From Clostridiales bacterium (GTDB lineage: Bacteria > Bacillota > Clostridia > Christensenellales > Pumilibacteraceae), in NCBI GenBank assembly GCA_022508505.1, contig JAFLVC010000008.1:25954-89953 (forward strand): a stretch of DNA of 64,000 nucleotides, written 5' to 3'. Below are positions 16,919 to 24,076 of the stretch, piece by piece. The notes beneath the pieces are model-generated. The model was not told the origin of the DNA and did not search any database. It was given only the letters and a program-made list of their open reading frames with translations. The stretch's first letter is position 1, and each line of letters opens with the position of its first letter. Position numbers and translations under genes: made by a program.

Positions 16919-17704
16919 ATGGAAAACGGCATGAATTGCGGCGCACTGCGCGACGACATTTACGAATACGCAGGGAGAAATTACGGCTCTTCGCCCGAGC
17001 ATCTTTGGACGAACTTTCCGCTGTATTCGGTTTTTCGCCGCGCCGACAACAAAAAGTGGTACGCGATTATAATGAACATTCAAAGAAGCAAGCTCGGTCT
17101 GGACGGCGACGAATACGTCGACGTTTTGGACGTAAAGTGTTCGCCCGCCGACATGGAGGAGTTGCTCGGAAAAGGCGGTTTTCTTCCGGCCTACCACATG
17201 AACCGAAAAAACTGGATTACAGTACTGCTCGACGGCTCGGTCGACAAATCGGCAGTTTTCGAGCTTTTGGACAAAAGCTACACTATAGCAAAAGGCAAAA
17301 CCAAAGCGCCGACAAGGCAGCGGCCGACGAGCATTCTCGTCCCCGCCAACCCAAAATACTACGACATTAAAAAGGCTTTTGAAGAAAACGACGTCATTTT
17401 ATGGAAGCAGAGCAATACCATCATACCGGGCGACACGGTGTATCTTTACGTCGCCGCGCCCTACTCTTGCATACGCTACAAGTGCGTCGCAGTCGAGGTC
17501 GACATTCCGTACGACTACACCGACGAAAACGTCAGCATGAACAAGGTGATGAAGCTTAAGCGGCTCTACACCTACGACACTGCGCAATTCGGGCTTGACA
17601 GGCTCAAAAAACACGGCGTTGTTTCGGTGCGCGGGCCGCGAAAGGTGCCCGTAGGTCTTCGCAAAGAACTCGAGGCGGAAAGCGATGACGGCGTGAAGGA
17701 GTAG
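16919..17704 (+). CDS. MmcQ/YjbR-like protein fused to an EVE/PUA-like domain
   Basis: 261 aa from the ATG at 16919 (GAGG 7 nt upstream and 22 nt after the likely transcription start). Residues about 8-115 match the MmcQ/YjbR type, an uncharacterised small alpha/beta domain (HLWTNFPLYSVFRRADNKKW, ending near NWITVLLDG). Residues about 140-250 (ILVPANPKYYDIKKAF, ILWKQSNTIIPGDTVYLYVA) resemble EVE/PUA-like domains that bind modified nucleotides. The fusion is unusual to my knowledge. It is followed 2 bp later by the membrane protein gene, so they form an operon. Confidence 0.7.
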   Translation: MENGMNCGALRDDIYEYAGRNYGSSPEHLWTNFPLYSVFRRADNKKWYAIIMNIQRSKLGLDGDEYVDVLDVKCSPADMEELLGKGGFLPAYHMNRKNWITVLLDGSVDKSAVFELLDKSYTIAKGKTKAPTRQRPTSILVPANPKYYDIKKAFEENDVILWKQSNTIIPGDTVYLYVAAPYSCIRYKCVAVEVDIPYDYTDENVSMNKVMKLKRLYTYDTAQFGLDRLKKHGVVSVRGPRKVPVGLRKELEAESDDGVKE

Positions 17705-17706
17705 CT

Positions 17707-18552
17707 ATGAAAAGTTTATTCGCTATAGACGTAACTACGAAAGAATACACGGGACAAGAGTTTATTCTCCGTAAGCCCGACTCGGAGCTTGCGCAAAAGG
17801 TCGATGCATCCGCCGACACTCTTGTCGCCTATGACAAAAAGAGCGGAGTTCCGCTTTGGTTTTCGATTATCGAATACATATTGCTGTTTGTCGGCACAAT
17901 ATGCCTGCTCGGGTTTTTAAACGGTTGCTCGGAAGTCGGATTCGACGTCGCCTACAAGAACGGCGCGGCATTTATTTATATAGGCGGCGTGTCGCTCGTT
18001 GTGTGGCTTGCAATGGCGATTTACAAAAGAGTGCACTTCAAAAAGGTTGCGAAAAGCCCCGAGGTCGCCGAGTTCTTAAATGAAGCAAACGAGCTTACCG
18101 ACAAAATAAGGGAAAACTTGAACGTGCCCGAAAACAGCGCCGACGTAGACGTCATCTGCCGCCCCTTCAAAATTAAAAACGGCAAGGAAAAGCGCGGAAA
18201 CATGTTCTATAATTATTTTAACTTTTCATTTTGGGTGTTCAAAGAAGAAGAAAACCTGTGCTTTTCCGACGCTTGCAGCGTGTACGGCATACCCATCTCG
18301 TCCATTACAGAGGTAGTTTTGGTAAAAAAATCGGTGATGGTGCCGCAATGGAACAAGGACGAGCCGATAAAAGATCCGAAGTATAAAAAATTCGTCAAGA
18401 CAAACAACTACGGCGCATATTTCATTAAACCGCACTATTCCGTGCGCTTCACCCATAACGACGAGGAATGGGAAGTTCTGATCCCAGCGTACGACATCGG
18501 CGTCATAACCGAGCTCACGGGCAAGTACCCCGCCCCCGAAACCTTTAATTAA
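17707..18552 (+). CDS. Hypothetical two-helix membrane protein
   Basis: 281 aa. A short N-terminal soluble part, two transmembrane helices (about 50-72 and 88-108), then a cytoplasmic domain of about 170 residues rich in beta strands (FNFSFWVFKEEENLCFSDA, ITEVVLVKKSV). The plan resembles the PH-like protein at 8381-8866, but the sequence is not obviously homologous. GAAGGAG lies 5 nt before the ATG and overlaps the stop of the upstream gene, indicating coupling. Function unknown. Confidence 0.65.
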   Translation: MKSLFAIDVTTKEYTGQEFILRKPDSELAQKVDASADTLVAYDKKSGVPLWFSIIEYILLFVGTICLLGFLNGCSEVGFDVAYKNGAAFIYIGGVSLVVWLAMAIYKRVHFKKVAKSPEVAEFLNEANELTDKIRENLNVPENSADVDVICRPFKIKNGKEKRGNMFYNYFNFSFWVFKEEENLCFSDACSVYGIPISSITEVVLVKKSVMVPQWNKDEPIKDPKYKKFVKTNNYGAYFIKPHYSVRFTHNDEEWEVLIPAYDIGVITELTGKYPAPETFN

Positions 18553-18565
18553 TGTACATACAAAC

Positions 18566-18603
18566 AAAAACGCTCTCGGAAGTTTTTGTCCGAGAGCGTT
18601 TTT
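18566..18603. terminator. Bidirectional terminator between the 17.7-kb gene and ftsZ
   Basis: AAAAACGCTCTCGGA pairs perfectly with TCCGAGAGCGTTTTT around an 8-nt loop, giving A and T runs on both sides. It terminates the convergent plus-strand operon and ftsZ. Confidence 0.95.
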
Positions 18604-18609
18604 ATGTAC

Positions 18610-19827
18610 TTATTTATTGTTAAGACGCTTTAGCCAGCTGCTTTCGATGTCGTCGTCGAGGCTGACGTAACCGCCGCGGCGCTGAGTCGGCTGTTGTTGC
18701 TGTGCCGGCTGTTGTTGATTCAAGAAAGACTGCTGAATGTGCTGCTGCGGTTGCGGCTGAATAGGCTGACGCTGAGGAGCGGGCTCGGGTTCGGGTTCGG
18801 GCCGCTGAACGGGTGCGCCTGTCCTTGCAGCGTTTGCCGCGGCGGCCGCCGCCTTGTTGAAGCCTGTCGCAATGACCGTGACCTGTATCTCGTCCTCAAG
18901 CGCGGGAACAATGCCTATGCCGAAGATTATATTGGCGTCGGGCGAGCAGATATCGCGGACGAGATCGACTGCGCGGTTGACCTCTTCCATTCTCGCGTCC
19001 TTGCCCTCTACGTTGACTATGACCTGCGTCGCGCCCTCTATCGACACGTTGAGTATTGCGTTGTTTACGGCGCGCGTAACGGCCTCTACGGCGCGCTTTT
19101 CCCCGCTCGCTCTGCCAATGCCCATAAACGAGTCGCCGCCGTTTTTGAGAACGGTGCGAATGTCGGCGAAGTCGACGTTTATCTTGCCGGGGCACATGAT
19201 GAGGTCGGTTATCGCCTGAACGCCCTGACGCAACACGTCGTCTGCGTACTTAAACGCGTCCTGTGTCGTCATGTCCTTTGCGATTGCGGCAAGCTGCTCG
19301 TTGGGGATTATGATGAGCGAATCAACGTGCTTTCTGAGGTTCATTATGCCGACCTCGGCGTTGCGCATGCGCTTGGTGCCCTCAAACTTGAACGGCGTCG
19401 TAACAAACGCAAGAGTCAGCTTTTCGAGGTCGTGCGCTATCTGCGCGATCACAGGTGCGGCGCCCGTGCCGGTGCCGCCGCCCATGCCTGCTGTGATGAA
19501 TATGAGGTCGTGGTCCTTGATGAGCTCCTCGATTATTTCTTTGCTCTCTTCGGCGGCACGTCTCCCTATCTCGAAGTCGGAGCCCGCGCCCTGACCTTTT
19601 GTTATCTTGGAGCCTATCTGAATGCGCGTTTTGGCCTTGGACAGCCTAAGCGCCTGACGGTCCGTGTTGATTGCCATAAATGTGTCGACACGAACTCCCG
19701 CGGAGATCATGTTGTCTACGGCGTTGCTACCGCCGCCGCCGACGCCGATTATCATTACTTTGACCGGCGAAGCCTGATTGGAATTAGCGCCGAGCACATC
19801 GCTCATGCGCGCGTCTTCTATTGTCAT
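18610..19827 (-). CDS. ftsZ: Cell division protein FtsZ
   Basis: 405 aa. The GTP-binding tubulin signature GGGTGTGAAP and the T7 loop (NVDFADIRTVLKNGG) are intact. The linker (about 330-385) is rich in Gln and Pro, and the C-terminal peptide DDDIESSWLKRLNNK is a variant of the usual tail that binds FtsA. FtsZ polymerises into the division ring. AAAAGGAG lies 6 nt before the ATG. It is 22 bp downstream of ftsA and shares its promoter. Confidence 0.98.
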   Translation of the reverse strand: MTIEDARMSDVLGANSNQASPVKVMIIGVGGGGSNAVDNMISAGVRVDTFMAINTDRQALRLSKAKTRIQIGSKITKGQGAGSDFEIGRRAAEESKEIIEELIKDHDLIFITAGMGGGTGTGAAPVIAQIAHDLEKLTLAFVTTPFKFEGTKRMRNAEVGIMNLRKHVDSLIIIPNEQLAAIAKDMTTQDAFKYADDVLRQGVQAITDLIMCPGKINVDFADIRTVLKNGGDSFMGIGRASGEKRAVEAVTRAVNNAILNVSIEGATQVIVNVEGKDARMEEVNRAVDLVRDICSPDANIIFGIGIVPALEDEIQVTVIATGFNKAAAAAANAARTGAPVQRPEPEPEPAPQRQPIQPQPQQHIQQSFLNQQQPAQQQQPTQRRGGYVSLDDDIESSWLKRLNNK

Positions 19828-19849
19828 TTCGAGCTCCTTTTAATAATTT

Positions 19850-21046
19850 TCAGCGGCGGGCAAACCAGCGTCTGATCCTGCCAAGCAAACCGTCATACTG
19901 CATTTCGCTACGCAAAACCATGTCGAGCAGGCCGAGCGCCGACGAGTGTTGCGGACGGTTAAAAAGCGGCTGCGTAGGCGCGACTTCTTCCACTTCGCGC
20001 TCCAAAAGCTTGGATACGCGCTGTATCGCGCCGCGAATGTGGACGAGTCCGCCGCCCGTTATCGACAGCGGCGTGAATTCCGGATAATCGTAATCGCAAA
20101 TCCTGAGCGTCTTTTCGACGTACCGAGCAAACCTGTCAATCTCGCTTTCCACAATGCTGTTGGTCATTGCCACGGGATACGTTATGCGCGCCGCCTTTGT
20201 TTCGACGGCGTATTCGGTCTGCATGACGCCGAAGTCCAGCGGGTCGGGTTCAAACGCCGGATTGAGCGACAGATTGACCTTGCGTTTAAGCCGCTCGGCG
20301 TCCTCCTGCGATATTCCGAGCCCGTCGGAAAGCGCCGCGGTTATACACTCGCCGCCCCACGGGAAGTAATATACGCGGCAGAGCCCGTCGCCCCGTCCCA
20401 CGGTGAGCGTGGTGCCGAGCGCACCGACGTCGGCAAGAATGGTGCAGTTGTCGCGCTTGTAGTCGTCGAAAAGCAACATCGTTTCGGCAAGCGGCGCCGC
20501 TACGTATTCCGTTTCGGGCACGCCCGCAAAAGCCGCCGCCGAGTTTATCAGGCGAATAAACTCGTTGCTCGCAAGAATATAAGAAATGCTCCCGCCGAGC
20601 CTCGTCGAAGTCATGCCGACGGGAACGATCAGCTTGCGGTCGTCGTCGAGAGTGTAGTATATAGGCTGAATATTGATGACCGTGTTTTCTTTGTCGTCGC
20701 TATAGAAATTGCCGCGGGCATGAAGGTCGGAAACGTCGTTTTCGGTAATCCGCCTCTTCTTGCCGAGCGAAATGACGACGTCGTTGACCTCACAGCTCAA
20801 AAAGTCGCCGGGAACGCCGACGTAAAGCTTTTCTATCTTGCGGTGCGCGCTGCTCTCCGCCGTCGAAACCGCCTGCGCGACAGCGCCGCCCAAATCCTCG
20901 ACGTCAAGCCACTCGCCGCCCACAAATCCGGCATAATCGCAAATGCCGATACCGTCGATGTTGACAGTATCGTTTATTCCGCGGCTACCGACCATGACGG
21001 TTATCTTGCTCGTGCCGAAATCTATAATTGCAAAGCTCTTGTTCAA
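19850..21046 (-). CDS. ftsA: Cell division protein FtsA
   Basis: 398 aa, actin-like. The phosphate 1 motif IDFGTSKITV, the 1C subdomain (LYVGVPGDFLSCEVNDVVIS), the phosphate 2 region (ILADVGALGTTLTV) and a C-terminal amphipathic helix (LLGRIRRWFARR) that anchors FtsZ to the membrane are visible. I chose TTG at 21046 because AGAGGTG lies just upstream and a perfect promoter starts transcription near 21064. The longer frame from 21079 would begin before the transcript; GTG at 21052 is a possible alternative. Confidence 0.93.
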   Translation of the reverse strand: MNKSFAIIDFGTSKITVMVGSRGINDTVNIDGIGICDYAGFVGGEWLDVEDLGGAVAQAVSTAESSAHRKIEKLYVGVPGDFLSCEVNDVVISLGKKRRITENDVSDLHARGNFYSDDKENTVINIQPIYYTLDDDRKLIVPVGMTSTRLGGSISYILASNEFIRLINSAAAFAGVPETEYVAAPLAETMLLFDDYKRDNCTILADVGALGTTLTVGRGDGLCRVYYFPWGGECITAALSDGLGISQEDAERLKRKVNLSLNPAFEPDPLDFGVMQTEYAVETKAARITYPVAMTNSIVESEIDRFARYVEKTLRICDYDYPEFTPLSITGGGLVHIRGAIQRVSKLLEREVEEVAPTQPLFNRPQHSSALGLLDMVLRSEMQYDGLLGRIRRWFARR

Positions 21047-21070
21047 TTTCACCTCTATTCGTCCGAAGTA

Positions 21071-21099
21071 ATTATACAATCACATATTCGCTTTGTCAA
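21071..21099 (-). promoter_or_regulatory. Consensus sigma-A promoter for ftsA-ftsZ
   Basis: Read on the minus strand: TTGACA (21094-21099), 17 bp, TATAAT (21071-21076), a perfect match. Transcription should begin near 21064, leaving an 18-nt leader before the TTG start of ftsA. Confidence 0.9.
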
Positions 21100-21135
21100 G
21101 CAGTAGCCGAAAAAATACAAATTTATCGGGTTTCC

Positions 21136-22053
21136 CTATGCGCCCAAATAATCACGCTCGTAATCTTCGTCGGTGTAGTTCGAGTGGAAGGGTTCGTGGC
21201 TCGGTTTTTTCGAGCCGTTTTCATCTTTCAAAAATACAGTAATTTTTCCGCTCGACGGATTGATGTCGGAATCCGGAGAGGGATCGACAAACAGACTCCA
21301 ACCGTAGTGAAGCAGCTCGTCCAGCTTGTCGAGAAAGTATTGTTCTTGGGCAATAATCTCTATAGCGCACCCGTCTTTGGTCTTGATGTACATGTACTGA
21401 TACATTCCGTCGTTGCGCGTGAGGTCTATGCTCGCTATGCGCTGCGGCATTTGCTTGTCTTTGACGTTGACGGTGTGCATGTAGTCTATAAAAGTCTTCA
21501 TCGCCATGCGGTCGAAGCCCTTGGACTTTTGAAAATAGCTCTTGGGCTTGTCCGCCGTCGTCTGCTTAGTGCGAACGGTGATAAAATCGGAAGTGGCAAA
21601 GTCTTCCGCCGTCACCTTGCGTGAAACCTTGCCGGAAGCAAAGCACCTGTAATAATCTCCGCTCGCCGACCTGTACTGAAATAGCTCGCGGTAGACTATG
21701 TAGTTTATCGACACCTTGTCCGGAAACTTTCGCTCGACGTTTATGACTTCCGCGCCGTAGTGGTTTTCTTCGGTTATAATCTCGTCGCCCTCTTCATGCC
21801 GTTCGACGATTACGACGTCCGCGCACTTATCCTCCACTCTCTTCTTGACTTCCGTCTCGTCCAAAAAGAACATGGAGCTGTTCTTCTCTATGCCGGACGC
21901 CGCTATGACTTTTTTGTCAAACGCCGCCGGCGAATCGACGTAGTAGCTGTATGCCTGAATGTCGCGCACAAGAAAAGTCGCGCCGCACACGATGATGACG
22001 AGCACGAGCGAAACGACTATCGATAACAACGCTATCAGTTTCTTGTTACGCAT
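21136..22053 (-). CDS. ftsQ: Cell division protein FtsQ/DivIB
   Basis: 305 aa from the ATG at 22053. One N-terminal transmembrane helix (5-29), a POTRA-like domain (about 32-110, IAASGIEKNSSMFFLDETEVKKRV), a beta domain and a polar C-terminal tail. It belongs to the divisome FtsQ-FtsL-FtsB complex outside the membrane. Identification relies on topology and on position between murA and ftsA. There is no ribosome binding site: a perfect promoter ends 6 nt before the ATG, so the transcript should begin at the A of the start codon. Upstream in-frame codons to 22116 lie within or before this promoter and are unlikely. Confidence 0.88.
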   Translation of the reverse strand: MRNKKLIALLSIVVSLVLVIIVCGATFLVRDIQAYSYYVDSPAAFDKKVIAASGIEKNSSMFFLDETEVKKRVEDKCADVVIVERHEEGDEIITEENHYGAEVINVERKFPDKVSINYIVYRELFQYRSASGDYYRCFASGKVSRKVTAEDFATSDFITVRTKQTTADKPKSYFQKSKGFDRMAMKTFIDYMHTVNVKDKQMPQRIASIDLTRNDGMYQYMYIKTKDGCAIEIIAQEQYFLDKLDELLHYGWSLFVDPSPDSDINPSSGKITVFLKDENGSKKPSHEPFHSNYTDEDYERDYLGA

Positions 22054-22059
22054 ATATTT

Positions 22060-22088
22060 ATTATAACAAATGCGCAAATGGTTGTCAA
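22060..22088 (-). promoter_or_regulatory. Consensus promoter giving leaderless ftsQ mRNA
   Basis: Read on the minus strand: TTGACA (22083-22088), 17 bp, TATAAT (22060-22065), then 6 nt, then ATG. The +1 position calculated from the -10 coincides with the first base of the start codon. Confidence 0.85.
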
Positions 22089-22140
22089 TAATTAGACGCG
22101 GAAAATTGTTGTACACGCCTTTTTGTTTTGCGGCGCATAT

Positions 22141-23400
22141 TTATATATCGACCCGCTTGATGCTTGCGCCTATGCCGGCTAACGTTTGCTCAAGATACTC
22201 GTATCCGCGGTCGATGTGCTCCACGCCGTACACCGTCGACCGCCCTTCCGCGCACAGCGCGCCGATTACGAGCGCCGCACCGCCGCGAAGATCGGACGCG
22301 TTGAGCGCCGCGCCGCTCAGCTTTTCCACGCCGTGAATGACCGCTACCCTGTCCTTGACAGTAATCGTCGCGCCCATTTTTGCAAGCTCGGTCGTATATC
22401 CGAATCTGTTTTCAAAGAGGTTTTCGACAATGACCGAGCTTCCCCTCGCCCTCGCGAGCACTGCGCAAAGCTGAGGCTGCATATCGGTGGGAAATGCGGG
22501 ATAGACGTTTGTTTCGAGCTTATGTATGGGGCGCGGGCGCTCGCTCGCGGTGAGCCGCACCGAGTTTTTATGTACGCTTATTCTCGCACCCGTTTGCTTC
22601 AGCCGCTCTGTCATGCCGAACACGTGCTCGGGGATTATTCCGTTGACCGTAATGCTTCCGCCCGTCGCCGCGACCGCCGCAAGATACGTCCCTGCGCAAA
22701 TCCTGTCCGGCATCGGTCTGTACGTACAGCCGTGAAGCTTTTTTACACCCGTCACGCGGACGACCGAGCCGCCCGCGCCGGACACCCGTCCCCCCATGGC
22801 GTTGATGAACTGAGCGAGGTCGACTATTTCGGGCTCGCGCGCGGCGTTCACGATAACGGTCTCACCGTCGAGGAGCGCGCCCGCCATCATCAGATTTTCG
22901 GTCGCGCCGACGGAAGCGAAGTCGAGGTTGACCACGCCTGCACGCATTTCAGAGCCGTCGCAGCAAATTACTCCGCGGTCGTCGGCTATCTTGACAGACA
23001 GCGCTTTCAATCCCGAAATATGTAAGTCTATCGGTCTCAACCCTATCTCGCACCCGCCCGGATGGCTTATGTACGCCTGCCTGCAACGCGAAAGGATTGA
23101 GCCGAGTATAAATATAGATGAGCGCAGTTTGCCCGTCAGATCGGAATTTATGACGTTTAGCAAGACGTCGCGGCAGCAAATCGTCAAATTGTCGCCGTCG
23201 AACTCGACGCTCGCACCGAGATGGCGCATGATGTCGAGCATCGCATCAATGTCTTTTAAGTGCGGGCATTTTTCGATTCTCACCGGCTCATCGGTCAGTA
23301 TACTCGCTGCTATGATCGGAAGTGTTGCGTTTTTCGCTGTCTGTACTTCGATCTCACCTATAAGCGGCTTTCCGCCGTCTATGATAAATTTTTGTTGCAT
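22141..23400 (-). CDS. murA: UDP-N-acetylglucosamine 1-carboxyvinyltransferase MurA
   Basis: 419 aa, the normal length. The N-terminal KNATLPIIAASIL motif and the catalytic loop HPGGCEIGLRPIDLH with the fosfomycin-binding Cys are present. It catalyses the first committed step of peptidoglycan precursor synthesis, transferring enolpyruvate to UDP-GlcNAc in the cytoplasm. AAGGTG lies 4 nt before the ATG. It lies directly before ftsQ, an arrangement seen in Firmicutes division clusters. Confidence 0.97.
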   Translation of the reverse strand: MQQKFIIDGGKPLIGEIEVQTAKNATLPIIAASILTDEPVRIEKCPHLKDIDAMLDIMRHLGASVEFDGDNLTICCRDVLLNVINSDLTGKLRSSIFILGSILSRCRQAYISHPGGCEIGLRPIDLHISGLKALSVKIADDRGVICCDGSEMRAGVVNLDFASVGATENLMMAGALLDGETVIVNAAREPEIVDLAQFINAMGGRVSGAGGSVVRVTGVKKLHGCTYRPMPDRICAGTYLAAVAATGGSITVNGIIPEHVFGMTERLKQTGARISVHKNSVRLTASERPRPIHKLETNVYPAFPTDMQPQLCAVLARARGSSVIVENLFENRFGYTTELAKMGATITVKDRVAVIHGVEKLSGAALNASDLRGGAALVIGALCAEGRSTVYGVEHIDRGYEYLEQTLAGIGASIKRVDI

Positions 23401-23456
23401 ACGCCACCTTCTCTGTTAGTATATGTTTTTGGGTGGCGTGTGTTTACTACTGCTAT

Positions 23457-23486
23457 ATTATAACTATTTGCTTGTCGATTGCTCAA
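23457..23486 (-). promoter_or_regulatory. Probable murA promoter
   Basis: Read on the minus strand: TTGAGC (23481-23486), 18 bp, TATAAT (23457-23462). The -35 lies inside the 3' end of the kinase-like gene. Confidence 0.55.
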
Positions 23487-24015
23487 CGTATTTTATAAAC
23501 TCCGGCGTCTTGCTCCAATACTTAATCCCCCAATTTTCGAAGTTCCATTCTTCCGTATAATCATTGCACTCGTAGTCTATGTAATACAAAACGCCGTCCT
23601 GCAACACGAAATTGGTCGGAAAATAATCTATATTCGTGCTTGCGGCATACAGAAGTGCACACATCTTTTTCACTTGCTCTATGCACGACGGAGGAAGGCA
23701 ATCGCCATTAACCATTTCAAAAACCGTTGCCCCGTCGATATATTCCTTTACTATACGCTCTGCGGCGACGTCGACGTCCAACATTGCGGGCATGGTAATC
23801 CCGATAGCATTCAGCCTTTTGTAGTCGTGCAGTTCGGCTTCGATCTTGTTGCCGAACGAATAATACTCGCACGGCTCGTGATGAATTTGCTTGACGACCA
23901 CCTTGTTTTCACCGTCCTGCGCGAGATATGAGTAACCGCCCTTGCCTTTTCCCAACAGTTTCAAAACGGTATATTCTTTTCCGTTGACGGTAATCGGTTT
24001 GTTCACGTCGATCAT
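23464..24015 (-). CDS. Minimal protein-kinase-like protein
   Basis: 183 aa. Kinase N-lobe features are clear: a Gly-rich loop LGKGKGGYSYLA (21-32), VVVK with Lys42, and a hinge-like IVKEYIDG. The catalytic segment reads NIDYFPTNFVLQDGVLYYIDYE, giving D....N and a D-Y-E in place of DFG, as in small Bud32/YrzF-type kinases. It may phosphorylate protein or another substrate, or be a pseudokinase. AGGGGA lies about 6 nt before the ATG. It sits between the giant-operon terminator and murA. More AT-rich than its neighbours. Confidence 0.65.
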   Translation of the reverse strand: MIDVNKPITVNGKEYTVLKLLGKGKGGYSYLAQDGENKVVVKQIHHEPCEYYSFGNKIEAELHDYKRLNAIGITMPAMLDVDVAAERIVKEYIDGATVFEMVNGDCLPPSCIEQVKKMCALLYAASTNIDYFPTNFVLQDGVLYYIDYECNDYTEEWNFENWGIKYWSKTPEFIKYVEQSTSK

Positions 24016-24032
24016 AACGTCCCCTTAAGCAC

Positions 24033-24059
24033 AAAAAAGGACCCTGTCGGATCCTTTTT
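24033..24059 (-). terminator. Terminator of the giant-protein operon
   Basis: On the minus strand, AAAAAGGATCC and GGGTCCTTTTTT pair (one G-U) around a short loop and end in a T-run. It lies 18 bp after the GiantC stop. Confidence 0.85.
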
Positions 24060-24076
24060 GTCATTATATCTTTACA

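Noticed and set aside
21053..21079. Longer FtsA start at TTG 21079
   Set aside because: It lies over the -10 element and upstream of the predicted transcription start at 21064; the TTG at 21046 has a good AGAGGTG site.
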